A DNA stretch of 64,000 bases. Source: Terriglobia bacterium (GTDB lineage Bacteria; Acidobacteriota; Terriglobia; Acidiferrales; UBA7541). The notes beneath the pieces were generated by a model. It was not told the DNA's origin and ran no database searches. It saw nothing but the letters and a program-made list of their open reading frames with translations. The translations under genes and the position numbers were made by a program. The stretch is taken from assembly GCA_020072785.1 (NCBI GenBank), contig JAIQGG010000002.1, positions 1 to 64,000 on the forward strand, read 5' to 3'. Each line of letters begins with the position of its first letter. The stretch's first letter is position 1. Positions 17,238 to 24,081 of this stretch are shown here, piece after piece.

Positions 17238-17888
17238 ATGGATCGATTGAAATTATTCGTGGCCCTAGTCGTGCTTCTGTGTACCGACGCGGTTCTCGTT
17301 GGGTCGGCGCAAGACAAACAAGACCAATTGACCATAGATGCAACGAAACAGCAGTCGGGTCCCGTCCGGGGCCGTGGCCCCTTTCCGGGCTCCCCTACTC
17401 CGGGCCACTCAGCGGGTCTGCCTATTCGGCTTGAGCTGCAGGTTCCAACCGGTGAACTGCGACCCGACGGAACAACAGTCGTTGATTTCATAATTACCAA
17501 CGTCGGGACTGAACCCATCAAACTTCCTTCTATTCTTGTTAACCCCGATAACGAGGGGACGGAGGTCCTTACCTTATGGTTGACCTCAGACGCAATCAGG
17601 GACCAGTATCTGAAAAATCGAAACGGGGGTTTGGTCAGGATAGAGTCTGTCCCGCTAAGTGCAAAGCTATATGGGCGAGACGACGACCCAACGAGCTCTT
17701 ATGCACTTGCCCCGAATAAGTCAATTCGAGTGCACGGTTCCTCACCTCAGTTGAAAGCAGGAACCTATTCGCTCATAGCTCATGCCGAGCTTGTTCGCCT
17801 TTCGAATGGGACCTCCAACGGATTAGGCACGGCAGACTCGGATGCTGTAACGAAGACCTTTTCAACAATTAGTCCCACATCTCGATAA
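17238..17888 (+). CDS. Secreted protein of unknown function
   Basis: 216 aa. Residues 1-24 (MDRLKLFVALVVLLCTDAVLVGSA) form a signal peptide. The body has a Pro/Gly-rich linker (GRGPFPGSPTPGH) and a beta-rich segment, LELQVPTGELRPDGTTVVDF, followed by IITNVGTEPIKLP, reminiscent of a small Ig-like or CARDB-like fold; no catalytic motif is seen. GAGG sits 7 nt before the ATG at 17238. The stop codon lies within hairpin copy b, and hairpin copy a precedes the gene, so it is framed by repeats inside the 17057-19899 element. Base composition is lower in GC than in the core genes. I do not recognise a named family. Confidence 0.75.
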   Translation: MDRLKLFVALVVLLCTDAVLVGSAQDKQDQLTIDATKQQSGPVRGRGPFPGSPTPGHSAGLPIRLELQVPTGELRPDGTTVVDFIITNVGTEPIKLPSILVNPDNEGTEVLTLWLTSDAIRDQYLKNRNGGLVRIESVPLSAKLYGRDDDPTSSYALAPNKSIRVHGSSPQLKAGTYSLIAHAELVRLSNGTSNGLGTADSDAVTKTFSTISPTSR

Positions 17889-17904
17889 ACGCGCTTACCG
17901 GAGA
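17880..17904. repeat. GATAA-type hairpin, copy b
   Basis: TCTCGATAA...TTACCGGAGA, an imperfect stem with loop ACGCGC, overlaps the stop codon of the 17238 gene. Confidence 0.5.
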
Positions 17905-17928
17905 AGTCGGTGCACGGACGGTAGCCTT

Positions 17929-18369
17929 CTAAGCTGGAGGCCACAATTCCACCTTGACCCCAGCTTCTTCCAAAAGGCGTACCAATTCTTCTCTATTTCG
18001 CTTGATTGAGGCATTGTCGCCGGGGGCACGTACTCCGTTCTCTTGCACTGCTACGACGAGGCCATAGGGCCATGCGATGGACGGTAATTTTTCCAAGTAC
18101 GCGACCACGTCCGCAGGTGACATCGTTGGCGTGTCCGTAGCGGCGCTGCTTGGTCGGGCATCAATCCCGTTGGCTTGCACCATCAGATAGGGATTCAGCC
18201 AATCACGCGCATCCACAACGGAGCGGTACTTATTCGAGTCCGCAGGAGGGATGCGATTCTTGAGCGTGGATGTTCCTCTGTCGGCGACCCTCTGCATACT
18301 CGTGCGCTGCGAGCAGGAAGCGACAGCAATTACTGCACACAGGGAAGCCGCAAGTAGGCATCGTGCCAT
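17929..18369 (-). CDS. Small lipoprotein of unknown function
   Basis: 146 aa from the ATG at 18369. MARCLLAASLCAVIAVASCSQR looks like a lipoprotein signal peptide with Cys after VAS, so it is probably membrane-anchored and exported. The mature part contains WLNPYLMVQANGI, a SPADVVAYLEKLPSIAWPYG segment and an EELVRLLEEAGVKVELWPPA C-terminus, which looks like a small alpha/beta domain. On the minus strand TATAAT (18382-18377) ends 7 nt before the ATG, so the transcript is probably leaderless. Two more Met codons lie just upstream in frame but are on the promoter. No function recognised. Confidence 0.7.
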   Translation of the reverse strand: MARCLLAASLCAVIAVASCSQRTSMQRVADRGTSTLKNRIPPADSNKYRSVVDARDWLNPYLMVQANGIDARPSSAATDTPTMSPADVVAYLEKLPSIAWPYGLVVAVQENGVRAPGDNASIKRNREELVRLLEEAGVKVELWPPA

Positions 18370-18435
18370 GCGTCGCATTATAGCCTGAATTTGTCTCCGC
18401 ATTTACGCGGGGCAACTTGGCAGAATCGGGGTCAG

Positions 18436-18460
18436 GTCCTGGTAAACGACTTATCAGGAC
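18436..18460. repeat. GATAA-type hairpin, copy c
   Basis: GTCCTGGTAA (18436-18445) pairs with TTATCAGGAC (18451-18460) with one G-T wobble; loop ACGAC. It separates the lipoprotein gene from the PLP-enzyme gene. Confidence 0.75.
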
Positions 18461-18499
18461 TTACGGCAGTTCGCTGACAGATTGTTTCCGAGTAGCCCG

Positions 18500-19642
18500 T
18501 CATACGGCCATGTTGCGCAGCGCTCGATCCAGATCGGTCCAAAGGTCCTCGACGGCCTCGATACCCACGCTCAGCCGCAGCAGCGCCGGAGGCAGGTGCT
18601 CCTGCCCAGGAATGCTGGCCCGCCGTTCGATGGTGGACTCGACCGCGCCCAGGCTGGTTGCGTGTTGGATGAGCTGCAGCCCGGCGCATACGGCGTCAGC
18701 GGCGGGGGCGCCGCCACGCACGTCGAACGAGATAATCGTGCCGAAGCCCTTGAGTTGGCGTCGCGCGGCCTCGTGAGTTGGGTGGCTCGCCAGGCCGGGG
18801 TAGCGCGTCAGAGTGATGTTTGGATGACGCGCGAGGCGCTCGGCCAGTGTCATCGCGTTGCGCTGCGCACGCTCCAGCCGCAGCGCCAGCGTCCTAGCCC
18901 CGCGGACCGCGAGAAACGTTTCGAGGGTGCCGGGTGTTGCACCCGCCAGCTCCCGGGCCTGCCGCAGCGCGGCCAGCAGGTTCGCGTCGCGCACGGTGAC
19001 GACACCGCCGAGTAGGTCCGAGTGTCCACCGATGAACTTCGTCACCGATTGCACAGCCACGTCGGCCCCGAGCGCCAGTGGACGCTGATTGAGCGGCGTA
19101 GCGAATGTGTTGTCCACGCCCAGGATCGCGCCACGCTTCCGCGGTGCGGCGCAGATGGCGTCCAGGTCAGCCACTGTCAGCAGAGGGTTTGAAGGCGACT
19201 CCAGCCAAATCAAGTCGGCCACGCCGCACATCTTGATCCAGCCTGCGGTGTCGGCCACGGCGACGCGATGCACGGTCCACCGGCCGCGGCTTTGGCCAGC
19301 TTTGGCGAGTCCCGCGACACCCTGGTAGCAGTCGTCCGACAAGGCCACGACCGAGCCTGTGTGGAGTTGATCGAAAATCGCCGCGATCCCCGCCATGCCG
19401 GAGGCGAAGGAGACCGAAGAGCCACCTTCGAGGCCGCCGACGATCTCTTCCAGTGCCTCCCAACTCGGCGTGCCGTCGTCGCGAGAGTACGCACGGCGCT
19501 CGCCCAGCACGAAGTTCGACGCCGGGCATGGCGGTACATTTAGCGGCGAGCCGGGGCGCCGGTCCCGTCCTGCCGAGACCAGCCACGATTCGACCGAACC
19601 TGGATCACCCGCGTTGTGCCCTGTCTTATCCCTCGATGTCAT
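18500..19642 (-). CDS. Cystathionine gamma-lyase/synthase family PLP enzyme
   Basis: 380-aa Cys/Met-metabolism PLP-dependent enzyme. The cofactor lysine is in SVTKFIGGHSDLLGG; SFASGMAGIAAIF, ESPSNPLLTVADL and VDNTFATP are the usual phosphate- and ring-binding blocks. The N-terminus (RAYSRDDGTPSWEALEEIVGGLEGG) resembles the trans-sulfuration enzymes of actinobacteria, which would fit acquisition by transfer, but this is inference. It could act on cystathionine, homocysteine or methionine; sequence alone does not decide. It is the only enzyme gene in the 17057-19899 element, bounded by hairpin copies c and d. Confidence 0.88.
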   Translation of the reverse strand: MTSRDKTGHNAGDPGSVESWLVSAGRDRRPGSPLNVPPCPASNFVLGERRAYSRDDGTPSWEALEEIVGGLEGGSSVSFASGMAGIAAIFDQLHTGSVVALSDDCYQGVAGLAKAGQSRGRWTVHRVAVADTAGWIKMCGVADLIWLESPSNPLLTVADLDAICAAPRKRGAILGVDNTFATPLNQRPLALGADVAVQSVTKFIGGHSDLLGGVVTVRDANLLAALRQARELAGATPGTLETFLAVRGARTLALRLERAQRNAMTLAERLARHPNITLTRYPGLASHPTHEAARRQLKGFGTIISFDVRGGAPAADAVCAGLQLIQHATSLGAVESTIERRASIPGQEHLPPALLRLSVGIEAVEDLWTDLDRALRNMAV

Positions 19643-19747
19643 TGCTCGATTTTAGCAAATGGCCCCTTCCTAGGAAACACGACCATTGATGCCCTGGACC
19701 GTTGGCCCACGTGTGTATCGTCGGCCACTCGGATCTAACCATCTAGG

Positions 19748-19775
19748 TCCCGATAAACGCAGCATTTATCGGACA
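19748..19775. repeat. GATAA-type hairpin, copy d
   Basis: GTCCCGATAAA (19748-19758) pairs with TTTATCGGAC (19766-19775) with one bulged C; loop CGCAGCA. It lies upstream of the PLP-enzyme gene and inside the right end of the element. A separate perfect hairpin, GGCCGTTTTGAACGGCC, is at 19870-19886. Confidence 0.75.
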
Positions 19776-19908
19776 AGTGAAATCACCGCGTTGGCCTCGC
19801 GCCGCCGACACACGCCATGAGCTTTGCGGGCATCCCCGCCGCAAATTGCACCACACTAGTGCAAAATTGGCCGTTTTGAACGGCCCTATCTCCTATCCCA
19901 AACTTTCA

Positions 19909-19937
19909 TTGACACTCCTGGCGCCCTCCCCTACACT
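19909..19937 (+). promoter_or_regulatory. Promoter of the lysine-riboswitch/dap operon
   Basis: TTGACA (19909-19914), a 17-bp spacer and TACACT (19932-19937). The first five bases of the -35 box belong to the 13-bp direct repeat flanking the element at 17057-19899. Confidence 0.75.
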
Positions 19938-19944
19938 TTCTAAG

Positions 19945-20133
19945 TTCTTGGTAGAGGCGCGGAAGCCATCAGTAGCCGGGCGCGCAGTTCCGAGCAGCAT
20001 CGGAGCTCCTGGCCAAAGGGGCACAGCAGTTTTCCGCCGAAGTCGCTGCGTTCGCTGAAACCGCAGCGGTTGGGGGCTCAGGTCTAAGGCCTGTCCACTG
20101 TCATCCGTGAAAACGGGTGGAGCGCTATCGAGT
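19945..20133 (+). promoter_or_regulatory. Lysine riboswitch (L box)
   Basis: The conserved L-box blocks appear in order: GGTAGAGGCGCGGAA (19950), AGTAGCC (19971), AAAGGGGCAC (about 20018), CGCCGAAGTCGC (about 20037), GGTTGGGGGCT (about 20070), AAGGCCTGTC (about 20087) and GGTGGAGCGCTATCGAG (about 20117). The GGTAG and CTATC ends can form the closing P1 stem. It lies between the promoter at 19909 and a diaminopimelate/lysine operon, exactly where lysine-sensing control is expected. The expression platform (about 20134-20200) is not resolved; a CGAG/CTCG hairpin followed by T-rich sequence is a candidate terminator. Confidence 0.85.
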
Positions 20134-20204
20134 GGCAGCGGCCCCGAGCCTTACCTCGCGGTTTCTCCTTCTCGTTTCGTTTCCCCCTGAAATGCCCGGT
20201 GCAA

Positions 20205-21230
20205 ATGAATCTTTTTGAATTGACGCGTGCCCTCGTGGACATCGACTCGGTCACCAATCACGAGCAGCAGGTCGGCGACTTCCTGCTGCGGCATCTCTCG
20301 CCCCTCGTCAACTCCTTTGGCGGGCATCTCGAGCAGATGGAAGCCGGGCCGCAGCGCAACAACGTCTTCGCTTGCTGGGGCCAGCCCGTGGTCACCCTCT
20401 CCACGCACATGGATACCGTGCCGCCCTTCTTCGCTTCCCGCGAGGATGACGGCTTCCTCTGGGGCCGCGGCGCCTGCGACGCCAAAGGCATCGTCGCGGC
20501 CATGATCGCCGCCGCGGAAAAACTCCTGGCCGGCGGCACCCGCAATTTCGGCCTGCTCTTCGTCGTCGGCGAGGAGCGCAACAGCGCCGGTGCCCAAGCT
20601 GCCGCCGCGAATCCCCGCGGCTCGCGCTTCCTCATCAACGGCGAGCCCACCGAAAACCGTCTGGCGCTCGGCTCCCAGGGCGCGCTGCGCTACGAAATCA
20701 CCGCCCAGGGAAAACTCGCGCACTCGGCCTATCCCGAGCTCGGCCATTCCGCCATCCACGCGCTTCTCGATGTTCTGCACGACATCCGGCAAATTCCCCT
20801 GCCCGAAGATCCGCTGCTCGGCCGCAGCACCCTGAATATCGGCACCATCTCCGGCGGCCGCGCCCCCAACGTCGTCGCCGACCACGCCCAGGCGGAAATC
20901 ATGTTCCGCCTCGTCGGCGATCCCGCGGAACTCCGCACAGCCGTCTCTGCGGCCGCCGCCAACCGCGCCGAAGCCCGCGAAGTCCTCTACACGCCCGCGC
21001 TGCGCCTCGCCGCTCTTGAGGGCCTGCCCACCACGGTGGTCGCCTTCACCACCGATATCCCCACCTTCGCCGGCGCCTGGGGAACGCCCTTCCTGATTGG
21101 CCCGGGCAACATTCATGTGGCGCACACCGCCGAGGAACGCATTTCCAAGAAGGAATTATCGGAAGCCGTGGAAATCTACGCGCGCATGGTCAAGCAGCTT
21201 CTCGCCACCGGGCAGGGAATCGCCCGATGA
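20205..21230 (+). CDS. M20 family metallohydrolase, probable succinyl-diaminopimelate desuccinylase
   Basis: 341 aa, first gene of the operon. Two-zinc M20 motifs: LSTHMDTVPPF, WGRGACDAKG and VVGEERNSAG; the inserted dimerisation domain (GKLAHSAYPELGHSA) follows. Sitting with dapB, dapA and the succinyltransferase dapD under a lysine riboswitch, it is most likely the DapE step that removes succinate from N-succinyl-LL-diaminopimelate. It is somewhat shorter than proteobacterial DapE, and ArgE or LysK-type deacylases share the motifs. ATG at 20205 preferred over a GTG six bases upstream; the Shine-Dalgarno is poor. Its stop overlaps the dapB start by 4 bp. Confidence 0.85.
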   Translation: MNLFELTRALVDIDSVTNHEQQVGDFLLRHLSPLVNSFGGHLEQMEAGPQRNNVFACWGQPVVTLSTHMDTVPPFFASREDDGFLWGRGACDAKGIVAAMIAAAEKLLAGGTRNFGLLFVVGEERNSAGAQAAAANPRGSRFLINGEPTENRLALGSQGALRYEITAQGKLAHSAYPELGHSAIHALLDVLHDIRQIPLPEDPLLGRSTLNIGTISGGRAPNVVADHAQAEIMFRLVGDPAELRTAVSAAAANRAEAREVLYTPALRLAALEGLPTTVVAFTTDIPTFAGAWGTPFLIGPGNIHVAHTAEERISKKELSEAVEIYARMVKQLLATGQGIAR

Positions 21231-21934
21231 CCCACGGCATCGCCATCGTCGGCTACGGGAAGATGGGGCGGCTGATCGAACAGCTTGCGCCGGAATATGG
21301 CTTCGCCGTGCGCGCGAAATTCGACAGCACCAGCAATCCGCGCGGCGCGGGGCTGACCCGCGAAACTCTCCGCGGCGTGGACGTGGCCCTCGAGTTTTCC
21401 GCTCCCGATGCCGCAGCCGAAAATCTCCGCCGCCTGGCCGCGCTCGGCCTCCCCGCCGTCGCGGGCACCACCGGCTGGTTCGAACAGCTTCCCGCCGTCC
21501 GCGCTGCGGTGGCCGCAGGCGGCGCCGGCCTGGTCTGGAGCGCGAACTTTTCCGTCGGCGTGAATCTCTTTCTCCAGGTCGTCGCGCAGGCCGCCGCGCT
21601 TTTCGCGCAACACCCGGAATACGAAGCCTGGGGCTGGGAGATTCACCACGCCGCGAAAAAAGACGCGCCCTCGGGCACCCTGCGCAAACTGGCCGAGGAG
21701 ATGCTCCGCAGCGGCTACGCCCGCCCGGTGAACCTCAGCGCCAGCCGCGCCGGCGCGCATCCCGGAACGCACGAGATCGGCTTCGATTCTCCGGCGGACA
21801 CCGTCACCCTGCGCCACACCGCGCGCAGCCGCGAAGGCTTTGCCCGCGGCGCCTTGCGCGCCGCGCGCTGGGTGCTCGGCAAAAAAGGTCTTTTCGAATT
21901 TCGCGAAATTCTCGGCGAATTGGACGCCGGGTAA
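21227..21934 (+). CDS. dapB: 4-hydroxy-tetrahydrodipicolinate reductase
   Basis: 235-aa NAD(P)H-dependent enzyme of lysine/diaminopimelate synthesis. Rossmann motif IAIVGYGKMGR at residues 5-15, AGTTGW near 80, and the catalytic block EIHHAAKKDAPSGT with H140-H141 and the substrate-binding K144/K145. It is shorter than E. coli DapB (273 aa), in the range of many short bacterial forms. ATGA overlap with the preceding gene implies translational coupling; 20 bp separate it from dapA. Confidence 0.93.
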   Translation: MTHGIAIVGYGKMGRLIEQLAPEYGFAVRAKFDSTSNPRGAGLTRETLRGVDVALEFSAPDAAAENLRRLAALGLPAVAGTTGWFEQLPAVRAAVAAGGAGLVWSANFSVGVNLFLQVVAQAAALFAQHPEYEAWGWEIHHAAKKDAPSGTLRKLAEEMLRSGYARPVNLSASRAGAHPGTHEIGFDSPADTVTLRHTARSREGFARGALRAARWVLGKKGLFEFREILGELDAG

Positions 21935-21954
21935 TTCTCCAGGAGGAACAGGCG

Positions 21955-22857
21955 ATGTTTACAGGATGCGGTACGGCCATGGTCACCCCCTTTCGGCGCG
22001 ACGCTTCGCTCGATGAGGCAACCCTGCGGCGGCTCATCCGCCGGCAGATGGAAGCGGGCGTGGATTTCCTCGTGCCCTGCGGCACGACCGGGGAGAGTCC
22101 CACGCTCACCCGCGAGGAGCACCTGCGCGTCGTGGCGATCACCGTCGAGCTGGCCAAGGGCCAGCTCCCCGTGCTCGCCGGCGCCGGCGGCTACAACACC
22201 GCCGAGGTCATCGCCATGGCCCGCGAACTCGCCGCCCTCGGCGTGGACGGCCTTCTCTCCGTCACCCCTTACTACAACAAGCCCACGCAGGAAGGCCTCT
22301 ACCAGCACTATCGCGCCATCGCCGCCGCGGTGCCCCTGCCCATCATCCTTTACAGCGTGCAGGGCCGCACCGGCGTGAACATCGAGCCGGCCACGGTCCA
22401 GCGCCTGGCCGCCATCGACAACATCGTCGGCATCAAGGAGGCCTCCGGAAATATTTCGCAGATGGCCGCCATCCTCAATGCCGTGCCGGAGCGCTTTCTC
22501 GTTCTCTCCGGCGACGACGCCCTCACCCTCCCGCTCATCGCCCTCGGCGGACGCGGCGTCATCTCCGTCGTCTCCAACGAAATCCCCGCGGAGATGGCCT
22601 GCCTGACGCGGCTCTGCCTGCAGAACGATCTTTCCGCCGCGCGCCAGTTCTATCGCCGCTATCTTCCCCTGATGGAAGTGAACTTCGCCGAGTCCAACCC
22701 CATTCCGGTGAAGGCGGCGATGGCCATGATGGGCCTGCTCGAACCCGTCTGGCGTCTGCCGCTCGTTCCCCCGCGCGCGGAAAGCCAGGCGCGCATTCGC
22801 GGCGTCCTCGAATCCCTGGGTCTCGTGGAGAGGACGCATGTTGCCATCGCCAGTTGA
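21955..22857 (+). CDS. dapA: 4-hydroxy-tetrahydrodipicolinate synthase
   Basis: 300-aa class I aldolase condensing pyruvate with aspartate semialdehyde, the committed step to diaminopimelate and lysine. GTTGES at 43-48, catalytic Tyr133 (ILYSV) and the Schiff-base Lys161 (IVGIKEASG) are present. AGGAGG 9 nt before the ATG at 21955. The 3' end overlaps dapD by 20 bp, and the stop codon TGA shares its last two bases with the palindromic element at 22856, so the C-terminus (HVAIAS) may have been reshaped by that insertion. Confidence 0.95.
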   Translation: MFTGCGTAMVTPFRRDASLDEATLRRLIRRQMEAGVDFLVPCGTTGESPTLTREEHLRVVAITVELAKGQLPVLAGAGGYNTAEVIAMARELAALGVDGLLSVTPYYNKPTQEGLYQHYRAIAAAVPLPIILYSVQGRTGVNIEPATVQRLAAIDNIVGIKEASGNISQMAAILNAVPERFLVLSGDDALTLPLIALGGRGVISVVSNEIPAEMACLTRLCLQNDLSAARQFYRRYLPLMEVNFAESNPIPVKAAMAMMGLLEPVWRLPLVPPRAESQARIRGVLESLGLVERTHVAIAS

Positions 22858-23731
22858 CCGCTTCGCGGTCGCGCGTGAAGTTGAGCGGCTCTTCGACGCG
22901 CCTCCCGCGCAGTACACCGAAGAACATTTCCGCCTCTTCGCCGCGTTCAAGGACGCGCTCAACCGCGGCGCAGTCCGCGCCGCCGAGCCTGATCCCGCTT
23001 CCAAGTCCGGCTGGCGCGCCAACGCCTGGGTCAAGAAGGGCATTCTCCTGGGCTTCCGCATGGGCACGGTCGTGGACATGTCCGTCGACCGCTCTGCGGT
23101 CGCACTGACAACAACCCCCGCTCTTCAGCCCTTTTTCGATAAGTCCACCTATCCCGTGCGCCCCCTCACGCTCTCTGACGGCGTGCGCGTCGTCCCCGGC
23201 GGCTCCAGCATCCGCGACGGCAGCTACATCGGCCGCGGCGTCGTCTGCATGCCCCCCATGTTCGTCAACGTCGGCGCCTACGTCGGCGAAGGCACCATGA
23301 TCGATTCCCACGCGCTCGTCGGGAGCTGCGCCCAGGTTGGCCGCAACTGCCACGTTTCCGCCGGCGCGCAGATCGGCGGCGTTCTCGAACCGGTTGGCGC
23401 GCTCCCGGTCATCCTCGAAGACGACGTTCTGCTCGGCGGCAATTCCGGCGTCTATGAAGGCACGGTCGTGAAACGCCGCGCCGTCCTGGGCACCGGCACC
23501 ATCCTCAACCGCTCCATTCCCGTCTACGACCTCGTCCGCGACGCCGTCTACACCGCCACCGGCACCGAGCCGCTCATCATTCCCGAAGAGGCCATCGTCG
23601 TCCCGGGCTCCCGCGCCGTTTCCCATCCCGCCGGCAAGCACTGGGGCCTCTCCCTGCAGGCCGCCGTCATCGTCAAATACCGCGACGCCAAAACCGACGC
23701 CCGCGTCCAGCTCGAGGACCTCCTCCGCTAG
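22838..23731 (+). CDS. dapD: Tetrahydrodipicolinate N-succinyltransferase with two palindrome-encoded inserts
   Basis: 297-aa left-handed beta-helix acyltransferase that succinylates tetrahydrodipicolinate. Hexapeptide coils run from about residue 115 (GSSIRDGSYIGRGVVCMPPM, then VNVGAYVGEGTMIDSHALVG and SAGAQIGGVLEP). Two copies of the 15-nt palindrome are translated: VDRFAVARE at residues 6-14 and VDRSAVA at 83-89, the latter placed between GTVVDMS and the PFFDKSTYPV strand where homologues have a short loop. GGAGAGGAC 4 nt before the ATG supports this start, so the first copy is indeed within the coding region. Confidence 0.94.
   Translation: MLPSPVDRFAVAREVERLFDAPPAQYTEEHFRLFAAFKDALNRGAVRAAEPDPASKSGWRANAWVKKGILLGFRMGTVVDMSVDRSAVALTTTPALQPFFDKSTYPVRPLTLSDGVRVVPGGSSIRDGSYIGRGVVCMPPMFVNVGAYVGEGTMIDSHALVGSCAQVGRNCHVSAGAQIGGVLEPVGALPVILEDDVLLGGNSGVYEGTVVKRRAVLGTGTILNRSIPVYDLVRDAVYTATGTEPLIIPEEAIVVPGSRAVSHPAGKHWGLSLQAAVIVKYRDAKTDARVQLEDLLR
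22856..22870 (+). repeat. Palindromic element at dapA/dapD junction
   Basis: GACCGCTTCGCGGTC. Its first two bases complete the dapA stop codon, and in the dapD frame it reads DRFAV. Confidence 0.9.
23087..23101 (+). repeat. Palindromic element within dapD
   Basis: GACCGCTCTGCGGTC, read in frame as DRSAV in a loop region. Confidence 0.92.
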
Positions 23732-23770
23732 TGCTGGGTCTCGGGAATATCTTTCATTTCTCCTGAGGGG

Positions 23771-23829
23771 GTCGGAGCTTCAGCTCCGACATTAAGTTGC
23801 GGGAACCTCAGGGGTTTTAACCCCTGAGG
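23771..23829. repeat. Two perfect intergenic hairpins after dapD
   Basis: GTCGGAGCTTCAGCTCCGAC (23771-23790) and CCTCAGGGGTT facing AACCCCTGAGG (23806-23829). Neither has a T tract, so they may be repeats or Rho-assisted ends of the dap operon. Confidence 0.7.
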
Positions 23830-23897
23830 ACGACCCAAACATATGCAGCAAATTTGTGAGACAAAACACTAGCGGAAGGCGAAAAAGCAAGCGCTTG

Positions 23898-23967
23898 TCA
23901 TCCTGAGTCCCGGTGTCTTTTACCGGGACGATCGCAGATTCCGGACCGGCCGGAAAGGATCTCAACG
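23898..23967. repeat. Dispersed CATCCTGAG / TCCGGACCGGCCGGA element
   Basis: TGTCATCCTGAG, a small CCCGGT-TTTT-ACCGGG hairpin, then GATTCCGGACCGGCCGGAAA and GGATCTCAAC. Same organisation as 11618-11674. The rest of the 350-bp gap 23732-24081 holds no gene. Confidence 0.7.
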
Positions 23968-24081
23968 GATGGCGTCTCCCATACATTTGCGTCGGTTTCT
24001 AAATTGCGCATCTCCGACCCCCGCCTTTCCCCTTTGCGCAAGCCCCAGCCTTCTCTCCGCCAATTCTGTTAGCATCCTCCT

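Larger units (their letters stand above)
17057..19899. mobile_element. Transposon-like segment with 20-bp inverted ends and 13-bp flanking direct repeat
   Basis: The left end GGGATAGGAGATAGGGCCGT (17057-17076) is exactly inverted at 19880-19899. AACTTTCATTGAC occurs outside both ends in the same orientation (17044-17056 and 19901-19913; one extra A separates it from the right end), as expected for target-site duplication. The interior carries three passenger genes and four GATAA-type hairpins but no recognisable transposase, so it would be non-autonomous. The right-hand copy of the 13-mer supplies the TTGAC of the -35 box of the lysine-riboswitch promoter. Structure is directly visible; mobility is inferred. 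Confidence 0.7.

Noticed and set aside
19982-20113. Ala/Glu-rich frame that looked like the end of a coiled-coil protein
   Set aside because: No start codon region, an upstream stop, and the DNA is better explained by the lysine riboswitch.
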